Of a stretch of DNA of 64,000 nucleotides, positions 42,695 to 51,661 are shown piece after piece; the stretch's first letter is position 1; each line of letters starts with the position of its first letter. Source of the DNA: Bacillota bacterium. Its GTDB lineage: Bacteria; Bacillota; Clostridia; Acetivibrionales; JAEXSP01. Location of the stretch: assembly GCA_023453795.1 (NCBI GenBank), contig JAEXSP010000016.1, forward strand, positions 41,065 to 105,064, read 5' to 3'. Made by a program: the position numbers and the translations under genes. The notes below the pieces were generated by a model that searched no databases, was not told the DNA's origin, and worked only from the letters and a program-made list of their open reading frames with translations.

Positions 42695-43786
42695 TTGTCA
42701 GGAGAAGTTAGAAACATATTCAAAGTGGCAAGCATCTATATGACTACTATTATTGGAGCAGGCTTTGCATCGGGCCAGGAAATAGTGCAGTTTTTTTCCA
42801 ATTACAGCAAAGGCGGATTCTATGGAGTTATATTTGCGGGGCTTTTATTTGCTGCGATAGGTTATTTGGTTCTTGACAGGGTATACAAAGAGAGAATAAG
42901 GAACTATGAAGAATTTCTTTACCCGGCAGTAGGTTATTTTTGGGGACGTATAATGGAAATTGCAGTCTCGCTTTTTATGATATCAGTATTTTGCATAATG
43001 ATCGCCGGTTCGGCGAATATTCTAAAAGATAAATTCTACATTCCTTACAGCATGGGTATTATAATTATGTCAATAATATGCACGGCTGCGATATTGACGG
43101 ACATAAGAGGCATCATATCCATGAGCACTTTTGTTTCACCTATTCTTATATTAGGGATTATCATAATAGGTATATATATAATTGTGTGCAGGGATACTTC
43201 GGTTTTCAGCTTGAACATCGGTTTTAAGGGAATGACAAACAACTGGTTTTTTTCTGCCCTCATATATGTAGGTTATAACAGCATTATTGCTGTGGTTGTA
43301 CTTTGCAGTCTCCTTCCGTATCTCAAGACCAGAAGAACGGGAATAGTAGGAGGGATTACAGGCGGTGTGCTTCTGTGTGCTGCTGCGTTCATTATTAATT
43401 ACGCCATATACCTGTTTTATCCGGGGGCAGCTTTAAATGAACTGCCCGTATTGAGTATTGTGAAAAGGTACGGAAAGACCTTAAATGTTTTCTATTCATT
43501 TGTTCTATGGCTTGCAATGTTTTCCTCGGCAGTTACTTCAGGCTATTGTTTTGCAGACAGGGTCAGAAGTAAAATAAAAATCAACCTTAAGGTTATAGCT
43601 CTGGCAACCTGTGCTATTGCGCTTCCCCTATCAAGCATTGGCTTTTCCAAGCTGATAGCAACAATTTATCCTTTGTTCGGATATCTGGGGCTGTTTATGG
43701 TTTTCCTAATACTTCTTCAGGCGCTGACGTCAATTACTGTTCCTGTACAAATAAAAAATAAATATAAAACGTTGAGAAATAAATAG
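42695..43786 (+). CDS. YkvI-family membrane protein (APC-like fold)
   Basis: A 363-aa membrane protein with about ten transmembrane helices. The start of helix 1, TTIIGAGFASGQEIVQFFSN, carries the unwound GAGFASGQE motif of YkvI-like and related amino-acid-transporter-fold proteins. The sequence also fits distant relatives of branched-chain amino acid carriers. The substrate is unknown. I prefer the TTG at 42695 (AGGGG 9 bases upstream); the TTG at 42686 abuts that Shine-Dalgarno. It is separated by terminators from the upstream operon. Confidence 0.8.
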   Translation: MSGEVRNIFKVASIYMTTIIGAGFASGQEIVQFFSNYSKGGFYGVIFAGLLFAAIGYLVLDRVYKERIRNYEEFLYPAVGYFWGRIMEIAVSLFMISVFCIMIAGSANILKDKFYIPYSMGIIIMSIICTAAILTDIRGIISMSTFVSPILILGIIIIGIYIIVCRDTSVFSLNIGFKGMTNNWFFSALIYVGYNSIIAVVVLCSLLPYLKTRRTGIVGGITGGVLLCAAAFIINYAIYLFYPGAALNELPVLSIVKRYGKTLNVFYSFVLWLAMFSSAVTSGYCFADRVRSKIKINLKVIALATCAIALPLSSIGFSKLIATIYPLFGYLGLFMVFLILLQALTSITVPVQIKNKYKTLRNK

Positions 43787-43895
43787 ACATTGGAATAAGC
43801 AATTTGAAAAATTGGATAGACCGGACAGTAATGATTATGGTAAAATTATAACAAAAATTAGTTATAATTACTAAAGAAAATGCGGGGGGACTGTT

Positions 43896-45086
43896 TTGAA
43901 TTTACAAAGGAAACAAGAAAAAGTTGAGCATAACAGCAATAAATCCAGTTTAATAATGGCTGTGCTCCTTCTCGCCGTAATTGTGGTTACGGCTTTTATT
44001 GTTTACTTGAAAAGTCAGGATATTGACCTCGGGAATTTTAACGTGATGGACTTTTTTACAAAAGGCTTTTCTTCCGGCAGCAAGGGAAATGAGCCTGCTC
44101 TTTCGGCTTTTAAATGCGACGGATCCGAGAATTCGGTTTTCACAGCTCTGAAGGGATATATTATAAGGTGTGACCGTAACTCTATCAGCGGGCTTAATAG
44201 AAACGGAGGGGTTGAGTGGCAGGTTGACGTATCTATGTCTAACCCTATTGTGAAAACGGCAGGGCCATATCTTTTGGTTGGAGATAAGGGTGGAAGAGAC
44301 ATCTATGTTATAAAAAATAAAACCGTTAAATGGAATAAAAAGCTGGATAGCAATATTATTAATCTCAGTATAAACGATGATGGTTATGTTGGTGTTGTTA
44401 TTGAAAAAGACGGATACAACGGTATTGCAAGAGTCTTTGATCCTGAAGGGGATGTTATTTATACAAAATACAAGCATGATGTATATTTGCTTGATGCGAA
44501 GGTTTCACCTTCAGACAGACGTGTCCTGATTTCAGAAGTTGATGCTTCCGGCATTTCAACTAATTCGCACCTTGAGGTTACAGACTTTAAAGGAGATGTC
44601 GAAGCTGTATTCAAAGGTACGGATGAAATAATTGCTTCTACGTGGTTCATGAAGAATGACACGGTTCTGGCTGTAAGCGATAAAGAGGCAAAATACTTTG
44701 ATAAAGAGCTTGAAAGCCAATGGCAGCAAGCACAGAACGGAAATATACTGACCTCAAATGCTGCAGCAGGCAAATATGCAGTTCTTGCATACGGTAATGT
44801 CAGTCAAACCGGACTGTTCAGCGGAAATACAACAACTGTAAAGATACTTGATACAGACGGTGAGCTGAACGGTGAATATGAGGCTAAAGGTAAAGTTAAA
44901 AATATTGATGTCATAGGCAGCGTCATTGCATTGAACACAGAAAATACTGTGTATTTTATAAATACAAAAGGAAATTTAATCGGGAAATATACAGACAAGG
45001 CTGATATATTGGAAGTGCATTTTATTGATTCCAGAGAGGCATTGCTGGTTACGGCAAATAGTATTAAGGTTGTAAAAGTAGGATGA
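43896..45086 (+). CDS. DUF5711-like membrane-anchored beta-propeller protein
   Basis: A 396-aa protein with an N-terminal transmembrane helix (SLIMAVLLLAVIVVTAFIVY, about residues 19-39) and an extracytoplasmic domain of repeated four-stranded blades (phrases LKGYIIRCDRNSISGLNRNG, YLLVGDKGGRDIYVIKNKTV, YGNVSQTGLFSGNTTTVKIL and VYFINTKGNLIGKYTDK), resembling PQQ-type beta-propellers. The function is unknown. It starts at a TTG with GCGGGGGGA 6 bases upstream. The CvpA-like gene follows in the same operon. Confidence 0.7.
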   Translation: MNLQRKQEKVEHNSNKSSLIMAVLLLAVIVVTAFIVYLKSQDIDLGNFNVMDFFTKGFSSGSKGNEPALSAFKCDGSENSVFTALKGYIIRCDRNSISGLNRNGGVEWQVDVSMSNPIVKTAGPYLLVGDKGGRDIYVIKNKTVKWNKKLDSNIINLSINDDGYVGVVIEKDGYNGIARVFDPEGDVIYTKYKHDVYLLDAKVSPSDRRVLISEVDASGISTNSHLEVTDFKGDVEAVFKGTDEIIASTWFMKNDTVLAVSDKEAKYFDKELESQWQQAQNGNILTSNAAAGKYAVLAYGNVSQTGLFSGNTTTVKILDTDGELNGEYEAKGKVKNIDVIGSVIALNTENTVYFINTKGNLIGKYTDKADILEVHFIDSREALLVTANSIKVVKVG

Positions 45087-45100
45087 TAGGGGGATGTATA

Positions 45101-45781
45101 GTGAATTGGACTGATTTAATTGTTGTGGCGGTAATTATTGGATTTGCAATTTGGGGGATGAAAACAGGTTTTATTCTTTCGGTGTACAGGCTTGCTTCAT
45201 ATTTTATATCGATACTTCTGGCAATAAAGCTTTACCCCATAGTTTCAAAAGTGTTAAGAGAAACAGCATTGTATACGAATGTCGACAACGCTATATACAA
45301 GAGTTTAATGCATCAACAGGAGTCACATGAGGTTAAGAAGGTTGCTGCAAAGACTGTTGTTGACAGCTTGAACCTTCCGGGATTTCTAAAAGATTCCGTA
45401 CTTGGCAAGGTTACAAATTCAACAGAATTAATGGATGTTTCATGGATTGTTCATAAGATAAGCCATGAATTGGCAGGCGTAGTCATGGACATTATCAGTC
45501 TTATACTGCTTTACATATTGGTAAGGGTTATATTAATTTTTGCCAGATTCATTCTGAAGGGTATTTCCAAGCTTCCGGTATTCAAACAGATTGACAAGGT
45601 TGGAGGCTTGATTCTTGGGGGAGTCGAGGGGCTGCTCACGGTTTATATAATATTTGCAATATTGACTCTTTTCAGGACCTCGGATCAGCTAAAGGGATTC
45701 TTCGATGCAGTAAGCACTTCGGCTGTTGCGAACTTCTTCTACCAGCATAACTTCATAATACAGTGGATGTTTCCGAGCTAG
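45101..45781 (+). CDS. CvpA family membrane protein
   Basis: A 226-aa membrane protein with four hydrophobic segments; the start VNWTDLIVVAVIIGFAIWGM-KTGFILSVYRLASYFISILL and the late GKLPVFKQ-like SKLPVFKQIDKVGGLILGG loop are characteristic of CvpA/YshB. CvpA relatives are linked to colicin V production and envelope stress; in Firmicutes the role is uncertain. I choose the GTG at 45101 because GGGGG lies 7 bases upstream; the ATG at 45083 overlaps the stop of the preceding gene and lacks a Shine-Dalgarno at the right distance. Confidence 0.85.
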   Translation: MNWTDLIVVAVIIGFAIWGMKTGFILSVYRLASYFISILLAIKLYPIVSKVLRETALYTNVDNAIYKSLMHQQESHEVKKVAAKTVVDSLNLPGFLKDSVLGKVTNSTELMDVSWIVHKISHELAGVVMDIISLILLYILVRVILIFARFILKGISKLPVFKQIDKVGGLILGGVEGLLTVYIIFAILTLFRTSDQLKGFFDAVSTSAVANFFYQHNFIIQWMFPS

Positions 45782-45840
45782 ATATTGGAGTAGTGGTTGT
45801 GAAATTGTTTCTAATGCTTCAAAGCCATTAGTATGAGTTT

Positions 45841-45995
45841 GAAAAGGCTTCGTTGTACTTTCAGATTGTAATTGCAACGACTCTGTAAAATGAACACGAT
45901 GTTCATTTTAGGAGCAATTGCGCCAAGGATGGCGTCATTTGCTCCGACAGACAAAGGCAGCAATTAGAAGCTGCTAAAAGTACAGAAGGCTTTTC
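45841..45995. ncRNA. Multibranched structured element, possible non-coding RNA or MITE
   Basis: A long-range stem joins GAAAAG-G-CTTC-GT-TGTACTTT (45841-45861) to AAAGTACA-GAAG-G-CTTTTC (45977-45995), giving about 18 pairs. Inside are four hairpins: CAGATTG..CAA..TCTG (45862-45885), a perfect 11-bp TAAAATGAACA/TGTTCATTTTA with a 3-nt loop (45886-45910), GGAGCAA..CGCCA-AGGA-TGGCG..TTGCTCC (45911-45945), and GCAGC/GCTGC (45957-45974). It encodes no protein. Strand is unclear because the structure is palindromic. Confidence 0.55.
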
Positions 45996-46365
45996 ACTGT
46001 GCCCTAGTAAGCCTCTACGGCGTTGAGTAGCGCCTTTTCCTCCGATTTTGGGCGGTCAAAAGCGGATAGACAAGTTTTTAGACTTCAGAGAACAGCTTAA
46101 TTGATTATTTGTTTTAGATTTGTTTTAACGAATTTAATGAAAAGGATGAAAAATTTACTGAATCCTGCTTTTTTCATAAAATACTGGACATCTGATTGCA
46201 TCAAGTAGTAAAATAAGCTTAATAAATAGCCGGGTCAGCCCGGCTATTGTTGTACAATAGGTCATGAATGAATAATTTGGAGCAGGTGGGTTTTGCTGCT
46301 GATATTTAACGATACTAAAACCAGAAATGTGTATATATTAATAAAAGAAAGCCGGGGTAATGATT
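45996..46365. other. Remainder of the 584-base gap before ilvD
   Basis: After the structured element come a weak GGCG/CGCC hairpin with TTTT at 46019-46038, AT-rich sequence, and a strong 10-bp hairpin AATAGCCGGG-TCAG-CCCGGCTATT at 46225-46248 with a poor T-tract. No T-box consensus or leader peptide rich in branched-chain codons was seen upstream of ilvD. The ilvD promoter is probably in 46249-46340. Confidence 0.4.
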
Positions 46366-48030
46366 ATGAAAAGCGACATTGTTAAAAAGGGAATTGAAAA
46401 GGCGCCTCACAGGTCTCTTTTCAAGGCAATGGGTTATACTGATGAAGAAATAAGAAGGCCTTTGATCGGAATAGCAAATTCAAAAAGCGAAATTATACCG
46501 GGGCATATAAATCTGGATAAGATTACAGAGGCGGTCAAGGCAGGAATAAGAATTGCCGGCGGCACGCCGATAGAATTCGGTGCCATTGGTGTATGCGACG
46601 GAATTGCAATGGGGCATATGGGCATGAAATACTCTCTTGCTACGAGAGAGCTCATAGCGGACTCCTGTGAAGCAATGGGGATGGCGCACAGCTTTGACGG
46701 AATGGTTTTCATACCCAACTGCGACAAGATTGTCCCGGGAATGCTCATGGCCGCTGCCAGAGTAAATGTACCCTCAATTGTTATAAGCGGCGGCCCGATG
46801 CTGTCAGTAGTACGCAATGGCAAACAGCTGGACTTCAACAGCATGATGGAAGCAGTAGGTTCTGTAAAAGCAGGGATCATGACCGAGGAAGAAATGTGCG
46901 ACCTTGAGAATTATGCATGTCCCGGATGCGGCTCGTGCTCGGGAATGTTTACAGCAAACTCAATGAATTGTCTGACTGAGGTTTTAGGCATGGGATTGCC
47001 GGGTAACGGCACTATACCGGCTGTTTATGCCGAAAGGATAAGACTGGCTAAATTGGCCGGCATGAAGATAATGGAACTGGTAGAAAAGGATATAAAGCCA
47101 TTGGACATACTGACTGAAAAGGCTTTTGAGAACGCCCTTACTGTTGATATGGCTCTGGGATGCTCGACAAATTCAGTCCTACATCTTCCGGCAATTGCTC
47201 ATGAAGCAGGTGTAGAAATAAACCTTGACATCATAAACGAAATTAGCGGGAGGGTGCCCAATCTTTGTAAGCTGGCACCGTCCGGGCCTCACCACATGCA
47301 GGATTTGTACGGAGCCGGGGGGGTTCAGGCAGTTATGAAGGAATTATCAAGGAAAAGCTATATTCATACAGACTTAATGACTGCTACAGGAAAAACTGTA
47401 GGTGAAAACATAGAAAGCGCAAGCATTCTGGATCCCAACGTCATAAGAAGTATTGACAATCCCTACAGTGCAACCGGAGGAATAGCGGTTCTGCGCGGCA
47501 ATATTGCTCCTGACGGTGCGGTGGTAAAACGTTCTGCAGTAGCTAAGGAAATGCTAGCACATAAAGGTCCGGCAAGAGTTTTTGACTCAGAGGATGCAGC
47601 AATAGATGCTATTTATAACGGCAGAATAGTAAAAGGTGATGTCGTCATAATCCGTTATGAGGGCCCAAAGGGAGGCCCTGGAATGAGAGAAATGCTGGGG
47701 CCTACCTCGGCGATTGCCGGCATGGGGCTTGATAAAGATGTAGCTTTGATCACAGACGGAAGATTTTCAGGAGCTTCAAGAGGAGCCTCCATCGGACATG
47801 TATCGCCCGAGGCTATGGAAGGCGGCCCTATAGCCGCTGTTAGAGAAGGCGATATAATCTGTATTGATATAGAGAACGGAAAATTGAATGCAGATATTTC
47901 AGAAGAGGAAATTGAAAAAAGGATGAAGGATTGGAAAGCTCCGGAACCAAAGATAACAAAGGGTTATCTCGGCAGATATGCGAAGCTTGTTTCATCTGCA
48001 AGCACCGGGGCCGTACTGAAAGGCAATTAG
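46366..48030 (+). CDS. ilvD: Dihydroxy-acid dehydratase
   Basis: Fe-S dehydratase converting 2,3-dihydroxy-isovalerate and -methylvalerate to the 2-keto acids of the valine/isoleucine pathway. Seen: PLIGIANSKSEIIPGHINLD, FIPNCDKIVPGMLMA (cluster Cys), YACPGCGSCSGMFTANSMNC (cluster Cys) and the C-terminal RFSGASRGASIGHVSPEA. At 554 aa the length is typical. I take the ATG at 46366, with GGGGT 7 bases upstream; an ATG two codons earlier is too close to that site. It lies 120 bases before ilvB and is probably cotranscribed. Confidence 0.96.
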   Translation: MKSDIVKKGIEKAPHRSLFKAMGYTDEEIRRPLIGIANSKSEIIPGHINLDKITEAVKAGIRIAGGTPIEFGAIGVCDGIAMGHMGMKYSLATRELIADSCEAMGMAHSFDGMVFIPNCDKIVPGMLMAAARVNVPSIVISGGPMLSVVRNGKQLDFNSMMEAVGSVKAGIMTEEEMCDLENYACPGCGSCSGMFTANSMNCLTEVLGMGLPGNGTIPAVYAERIRLAKLAGMKIMELVEKDIKPLDILTEKAFENALTVDMALGCSTNSVLHLPAIAHEAGVEINLDIINEISGRVPNLCKLAPSGPHHMQDLYGAGGVQAVMKELSRKSYIHTDLMTATGKTVGENIESASILDPNVIRSIDNPYSATGGIAVLRGNIAPDGAVVKRSAVAKEMLAHKGPARVFDSEDAAIDAIYNGRIVKGDVVIIRYEGPKGGPGMREMLGPTSAIAGMGLDKDVALITDGRFSGASRGASIGHVSPEAMEGGPIAAVREGDIICIDIENGKLNADISEEEIEKRMKDWKAPEPKITKGYLGRYAKLVSSASTGAVLKGN

Positions 48031-48055
48031 CAAATGACAATTATTAATTATTTCT

Positions 48056-48111
48056 AGGGGCGTATCCGCTATATGCCCTTATGGGGGTAGACATATGAGT
48101 CTGCCCCTGCA
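48056..48111. repeat. GC-rich REP-like double hairpin between ilvD and ilvB
   Basis: Two neighbouring hairpins: GGGGC..TATATGCCC (48057-48078) and GGGGGTAGAC-ATATGA-GTCTGCCCC (48083-48107). The second has 9-10 base pairs. The pattern (G)GGGTAGAC/GTCTGCCCC is related to the smaller element at 37091-37120. It may be a dispersed palindromic repeat or an mRNA-stabilising processing element. Confidence 0.5.
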
Positions 48112-48150
48112 CAATACATAAATTAGAAATTAATGCTTAGGAGGGTTTTT

Positions 48151-49818
48151 ATGAAGCTTACAGGAGCCCAAATACTTATAGAGTGCTTAAAGGAACAGGG
48201 GGTCGATACAGTATTCGGCTTCCCCGGCGGAGCCGTTCTTAATATATATGATGCCCTTTATAAGGCTAAGGATGATATAAAGCATATACTCACTTCTCAT
48301 GAGCAAGGAGCTTCACATGCGGCTGACGGTTATGCCAGGGCAACCGGTAAGGTTGGTGTATGCATTGCTACTTCAGGGCCAGGCGCAACAAACCTTGTAA
48401 CAGGTATAGCAACTGCATATATGGATTCCGTTCCCATGGTGGCGATAACGGGGCAGGTGGCTACACCCCTTCTGGGAAAGGATTCGTTTCAGGAGGTTGA
48501 TATAACAGGCATTACGATGCCTGTAACCAAACATAACTTTATAGTTAAGGATGTAACTAAGCTTGCCGGAATTCTCAGAAGAGCTTTCATAATCGCCAAG
48601 GAGGGGCGTCCGGGGCCTGTATTGGTTGATATCTGCAAGGATGTAACTGCGGCGGTTACCGATTTTGAAAATAAGCCGCTGGAGAAGCCGCATAATATTC
48701 CTATAGGCGCTGCGGAAGACGAAATTGAAAATGCGGCAGAACTTATTAATAATGCGAAAAGTCCCATTATTCTGTCTGGCGGGGGGGTTGTGATCGCAGA
48801 CGCGAATGAGGAAGTTCTGACCCTTGCGGAAAAAGCTAAGATTCCGGTTACCACCACACTTATGGGGCTGGGATCCTTTCCGGGCACACATGAACTGTTT
48901 ACGGGACTTGTAGGAATGCACGGAACAAGGACGTCGAATATGGCAGTATCGGAGTCTGACCTTTTCATTGCTATAGGAGCAAGGTTCAGTGACAGGGTAA
49001 TCAGCAATGTTAAGATGTTTGCCCCGAATGCAAAAATTATGCACATAGATATTGATCCGGCTGAAATAGGGAAGAATATAGTTGTAAATTACCCCCTTGT
49101 GGGAAACATAAAGAAAATACTTAAGCATTTGAATGCCAAGATAGTTAAAAAGGAGCATTCGGAATGGATTAAAAAAATATCCGGGTGGAAACAGGCTTTT
49201 CCTTTGAAATATTCTCAGGAAGGGCCGCTTAAACCGCATTATGTCGTTGAAAGGATTTACGAGTTGACCGAGGGTGATGCGTTGATAACGACAGAAGTCG
49301 GACAGAACCAGCTTTGGGCTGCTCAATTTTATAAATATAACTCACCCAGACAGTTTATCTCCTCGGGAGGCCTCGGAACAATGGGATTTGGTCTCGGTGC
49401 GTGTATTGGTGCACAACTGGGCAGGCCGAATAAAAAAGTAATTAACATTGCGGGTGACGGGAGTTTCAGGATGAATCTTACGGAGCTTGCGACAGCGGTA
49501 GAGTATAAGATCCCGATAGTCATCGCACTTTTAAATAATCATGTTTTGGGTATGGTAAGACAGTGGCAGGAGCTTTTTTATGACAGCAGATTTTCATCAA
49601 CTACGATTGACAGGAAAACAGACTTCGTCGCTTTAGCTCGGGCATTTGGTGCAATAGGCATTAATGTAACCAAGCCTGAAGAAGTGGACGATGCTATAAA
49701 AACAGCACTTGCTTCAACAGATACGCCTGTTTTGATCAATTTTGAAATAGACAGGGATGACAAGGTATTCCCCATAGTTCCGCCGGGTGCACCGATAAGT
49801 GAACTGATTGAAGATTAA
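48151..49818 (+). CDS. ilvB: Acetolactate synthase, large (catalytic) subunit
   Basis: TPP-, FAD- and Mg-dependent enzyme condensing pyruvate with pyruvate or 2-ketobutyrate in branched-chain amino acid synthesis. Seen: N-terminal VDTVFGFPGGAVLNIYDALY, the TPP-activating Glu in LTSHEQGASHAADGYAR, and the TPP/Mg motif AGDGSFRMNLTELAT ... LLNNHVLGMVRQWQ. At 555 aa the length is typical of IlvB. I take the ATG at 48151 with AGGAGGG 5 bases upstream. No regulatory subunit gene (ilvN) or ilvC is adjacent, so either those are elsewhere or this is an unaccompanied paralogue. Confidence 0.95.
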   Translation: MKLTGAQILIECLKEQGVDTVFGFPGGAVLNIYDALYKAKDDIKHILTSHEQGASHAADGYARATGKVGVCIATSGPGATNLVTGIATAYMDSVPMVAITGQVATPLLGKDSFQEVDITGITMPVTKHNFIVKDVTKLAGILRRAFIIAKEGRPGPVLVDICKDVTAAVTDFENKPLEKPHNIPIGAAEDEIENAAELINNAKSPIILSGGGVVIADANEEVLTLAEKAKIPVTTTLMGLGSFPGTHELFTGLVGMHGTRTSNMAVSESDLFIAIGARFSDRVISNVKMFAPNAKIMHIDIDPAEIGKNIVVNYPLVGNIKKILKHLNAKIVKKEHSEWIKKISGWKQAFPLKYSQEGPLKPHYVVERIYELTEGDALITTEVGQNQLWAAQFYKYNSPRQFISSGGLGTMGFGLGACIGAQLGRPNKKVINIAGDGSFRMNLTELATAVEYKIPIVIALLNNHVLGMVRQWQELFYDSRFSSTTIDRKTDFVALARAFGAIGINVTKPEEVDDAIKTALASTDTPVLINFEIDRDDKVFPIVPPGAPISELIED

Positions 49819-49883
49819 TGAAGTGGAATTTAATTTTTCAATCGAGGGTTAAAGGGAAATAATATCTTCATAAATTAAATAGC

Positions 49884-49912
49884 TTGACAACACATTGAAA
49901 TTGTGTTAAATT
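49884..49912 (+). promoter_or_regulatory. Promoter of the rpmG-secE-nusG operon
   Basis: TTGACA, 17 bases, TAAATT with TG one base upstream of the -10 (extended). It lies about 90 bases before rpmG. A GCCTTTTTTTTTATTG run at 49933-49948 follows in the leader. Confidence 0.7.
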
Positions 49913-50001
49913 ATTTATTGCTTCGCTGCATAGGCCTTTTTTTTTATTGTCAAAAAATAATCCTATTAGCAGTATGCATCTTGAAGCTGGAGGTGTAGAA
50001 A

Positions 50002-50151
50002 ATGAGAGTGAAAATTACAATGGCTTGTACAGATTGCAAGCAGAGAAATTACAGTAATATGAAGAACAAGAAGAACGATCCCGACAGAATAGAATTGAAG
50101 AAATACTGTAAGTTCTGCCATAAGCATACGGTTCATAAAGAAACTAAATAA
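50002..50151 (+). CDS. rpmG: 50S ribosomal protein L33
   Basis: A 49-aa zinc-ribbon form of L33. Seen: MRVKITMACTDCKQRNYSNM with the first CxxC, and ELKKYCKFCHKHTVHKET with the second CxxC, making it the zinc-binding paralogue. GGAGGTG lies 7 bases before the ATG. It stands at the head of the secE-nusG cluster, as in most Firmicutes, 24 bases before secE. Confidence 0.96.
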   Translation: MRVKITMACTDCKQRNYSNMKNKKNDPDRIELKKYCKFCHKHTVHKETK

Positions 50152-50175
50152 TCTGGTGACTGGGAGATGTGAACT

Positions 50176-50397
50176 ATGGCTGAAGAAGTAAAAGTTTCGA
50201 AATTTGCTAAATTCCGTAAAGGTATAGCTAAATTTTTCAGGGAGATTAGGACCGAACTTAAAAAAGTAGTATGGTTGACAAGAGAGCAGTTGGTTCATAA
50301 CACTATTACTGTTATTGTGACATGCATAATAATCGGTGCTATCATTTGGATTGCTGATCTTGGACTTAACAGACTTTTGAAACTCTGGGTTGGTTAA
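50176..50397 (+). CDS. secE: Preprotein translocase subunit SecE
   Basis: A 73-aa single-pass component of the SecYEG channel. Seen: amphipathic region FFREIRTELKKVVWLTREQL, the SecE signature just before the membrane helix TITVIVTCIIIGAIIWIADL, and a short C-terminal tail. TGGGAGATG precedes the ATG. Standard position between rpmG and nusG. Confidence 0.95.
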   Translation: MAEEVKVSKFAKFRKGIAKFFREIRTELKKVVWLTREQLVHNTITVIVTCIIIGAIIWIADLGLNRLLKLWVG

Positions 50398-50435
50398 TAG
50401 GGTATTTGTACCAATAAAGGAGGGCATTGATTTTA

Positions 50436-50969
50436 ATGCTTCTTAGTGATGTATCTGAAAACGCAAAATGGTATGTAGTCCATACTTATTCTGGATATGA
50501 GAATAAGGTTAAGGCAAACCTTGAGAAGATTGTGGAAAACAGGAGTATGCAGGAGTATATTCTTGATATTGTCGTCCCTATGGAAGAACAGATAGAAATA
50601 AAGGACGGCAAGAAAAAGGCGACCTTGAGAAAGGTATTTCCCGGATATGTTTTGGTAAAAATGATAATGAGCGATGAATCCTGGTACGTGGTTAGAAACA
50701 CACGCGGTGTTACCGGATTTGTTGGCCCGGGATCCAAGCCGGTTCCACTGACAGACGAGGAAGTAAAGACTATGGGTGTTGAAGAATTCATGCCTGTTGT
50801 CGATTATGCAGTCGGTGATAATGTAAGAGTAGTTTCCGGACCGTTGGAGAACTTCATCGGTATAGTGGAAGAGATCAATCTTGAAAAGAAGAAAGTAAGA
50901 GTTTCCGTTTCCATGTTCGGAAGGGAAACACCCGTTGAATTGGAACTTGTACAGATACAAAAAATATAA
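50436..50969 (+). CDS. nusG: Transcription termination/antitermination protein NusG
   Basis: A 177-aa protein with the NGN domain (KWYVVHTYSGYENKVKANLE, KVFPGYVLVKMIMSDESWYV, VRNTRGVTGFVGPGSKPVPL) and a C-terminal KOW domain (VGDNVRVVSGPLENFIGIVE, KKKVRVSVSMFGRETPVELE). It binds RNA polymerase and modulates pausing and elongation. I start at ATG 50436, with AGGAGGG 11 bases upstream; the TTG at 50427 is too close to it. Confidence 0.96.
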   Translation: MLLSDVSENAKWYVVHTYSGYENKVKANLEKIVENRSMQEYILDIVVPMEEQIEIKDGKKKATLRKVFPGYVLVKMIMSDESWYVVRNTRGVTGFVGPGSKPVPLTDEEVKTMGVEEFMPVVDYAVGDNVRVVSGPLENFIGIVEEINLEKKKVRVSVSMFGRETPVELELVQIQKI

Positions 50970-51160
50970 GTGCAAGTACAATAGTATTTTAAGCTGTTTA
51001 GGTTTAGTGTTGAAGGCTGATTGGTAAAAGGTGTGGCTTTGGTTGGTGGTTGGGCAATTCAAACTCCAAGTGCAGGCCATTATCCAAGAACAATTAACCA
51101 ATAACCGTGAACTATAAACATACATGCGATTAATCGCAATTAAATTGGGAGGTGGAATTG

Positions 51161-51586
51161 ATGGCAAAGAAAATTACCGGTTATGTAAAGCTTCAAATTC
51201 CTGCAGGGAAGGCAACTCCGGCTCCACCGGTTGGACCAGCTTTAGGACAGCATGGCGTTAACATAATGGGATTTTGTAAGGAGTTTAATGAAAGGACTGC
51301 AAAGGATGCAGGATTAATAATTCCTGTAGTAATTACAGTTTATGCAGACAGATCTTTCTCTTTTATTACGAAAACTCCGCCGGCTTCTGTTTTATTGAAG
51401 AAGGCATGCAAAATAGAGAGCGGTTCAGGCAAACCGAACAAGGAAAAGGTTGCTAAGATATCCAAAGCAGAAGTTAGGAAGATTGCAGAACTTAAGATGC
51501 CTGATTTGAATGCAGGAAGTGTTGATGCTGCTGCAAGCATGATCGCGGGAACTGCAAGAAGCATGGGTATCGTAGTTGAAGAATAG
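51161..51586 (+). CDS. rplK: 50S ribosomal protein L11
   Basis: A 141-aa ribosomal stalk-base protein. Seen: ITGYVKLQIPAGKATPAPPV-GPALGQHGVNIMGFCKEFN, the proline-rich hinge TPPASVLLKKA, and GTARSMGIVVEE at the end. GGAGGTGG lies 5 bases before the ATG at 51161. The 190-base gap from nusG contains no gene or clear terminator. Confidence 0.97.
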   Translation: MAKKITGYVKLQIPAGKATPAPPVGPALGQHGVNIMGFCKEFNERTAKDAGLIIPVVITVYADRSFSFITKTPPASVLLKKACKIESGSGKPNKEKVAKISKAEVRKIAELKMPDLNAGSVDAAASMIAGTARSMGIVVEE

Positions 51587-51661
51587 TGTCAACTGTACAC
51601 TTATGCTGTGGGAGGGACGGAACGGTCCCGGAAAAGAATACCACGAAGGAGAGGATTAATT

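Noticed and set aside
45996..46365. T-box leader for ilvD
   Set aside because: Looked for AGGGTGGNACCGCG and a specifier-type stem I; neither is present.
48373..49326. 317-codon open frame on the minus strand
   Set aside because: Antisense shadow of ilvB; composition is odd (many Arg, Tyr, Cys) and there is no Shine-Dalgarno.
50433..51167. 244-codon open frame on the minus strand covering nusG and the following gap
   Set aside because: Shadow of nusG; low-complexity aromatic-rich translation and no start signal.
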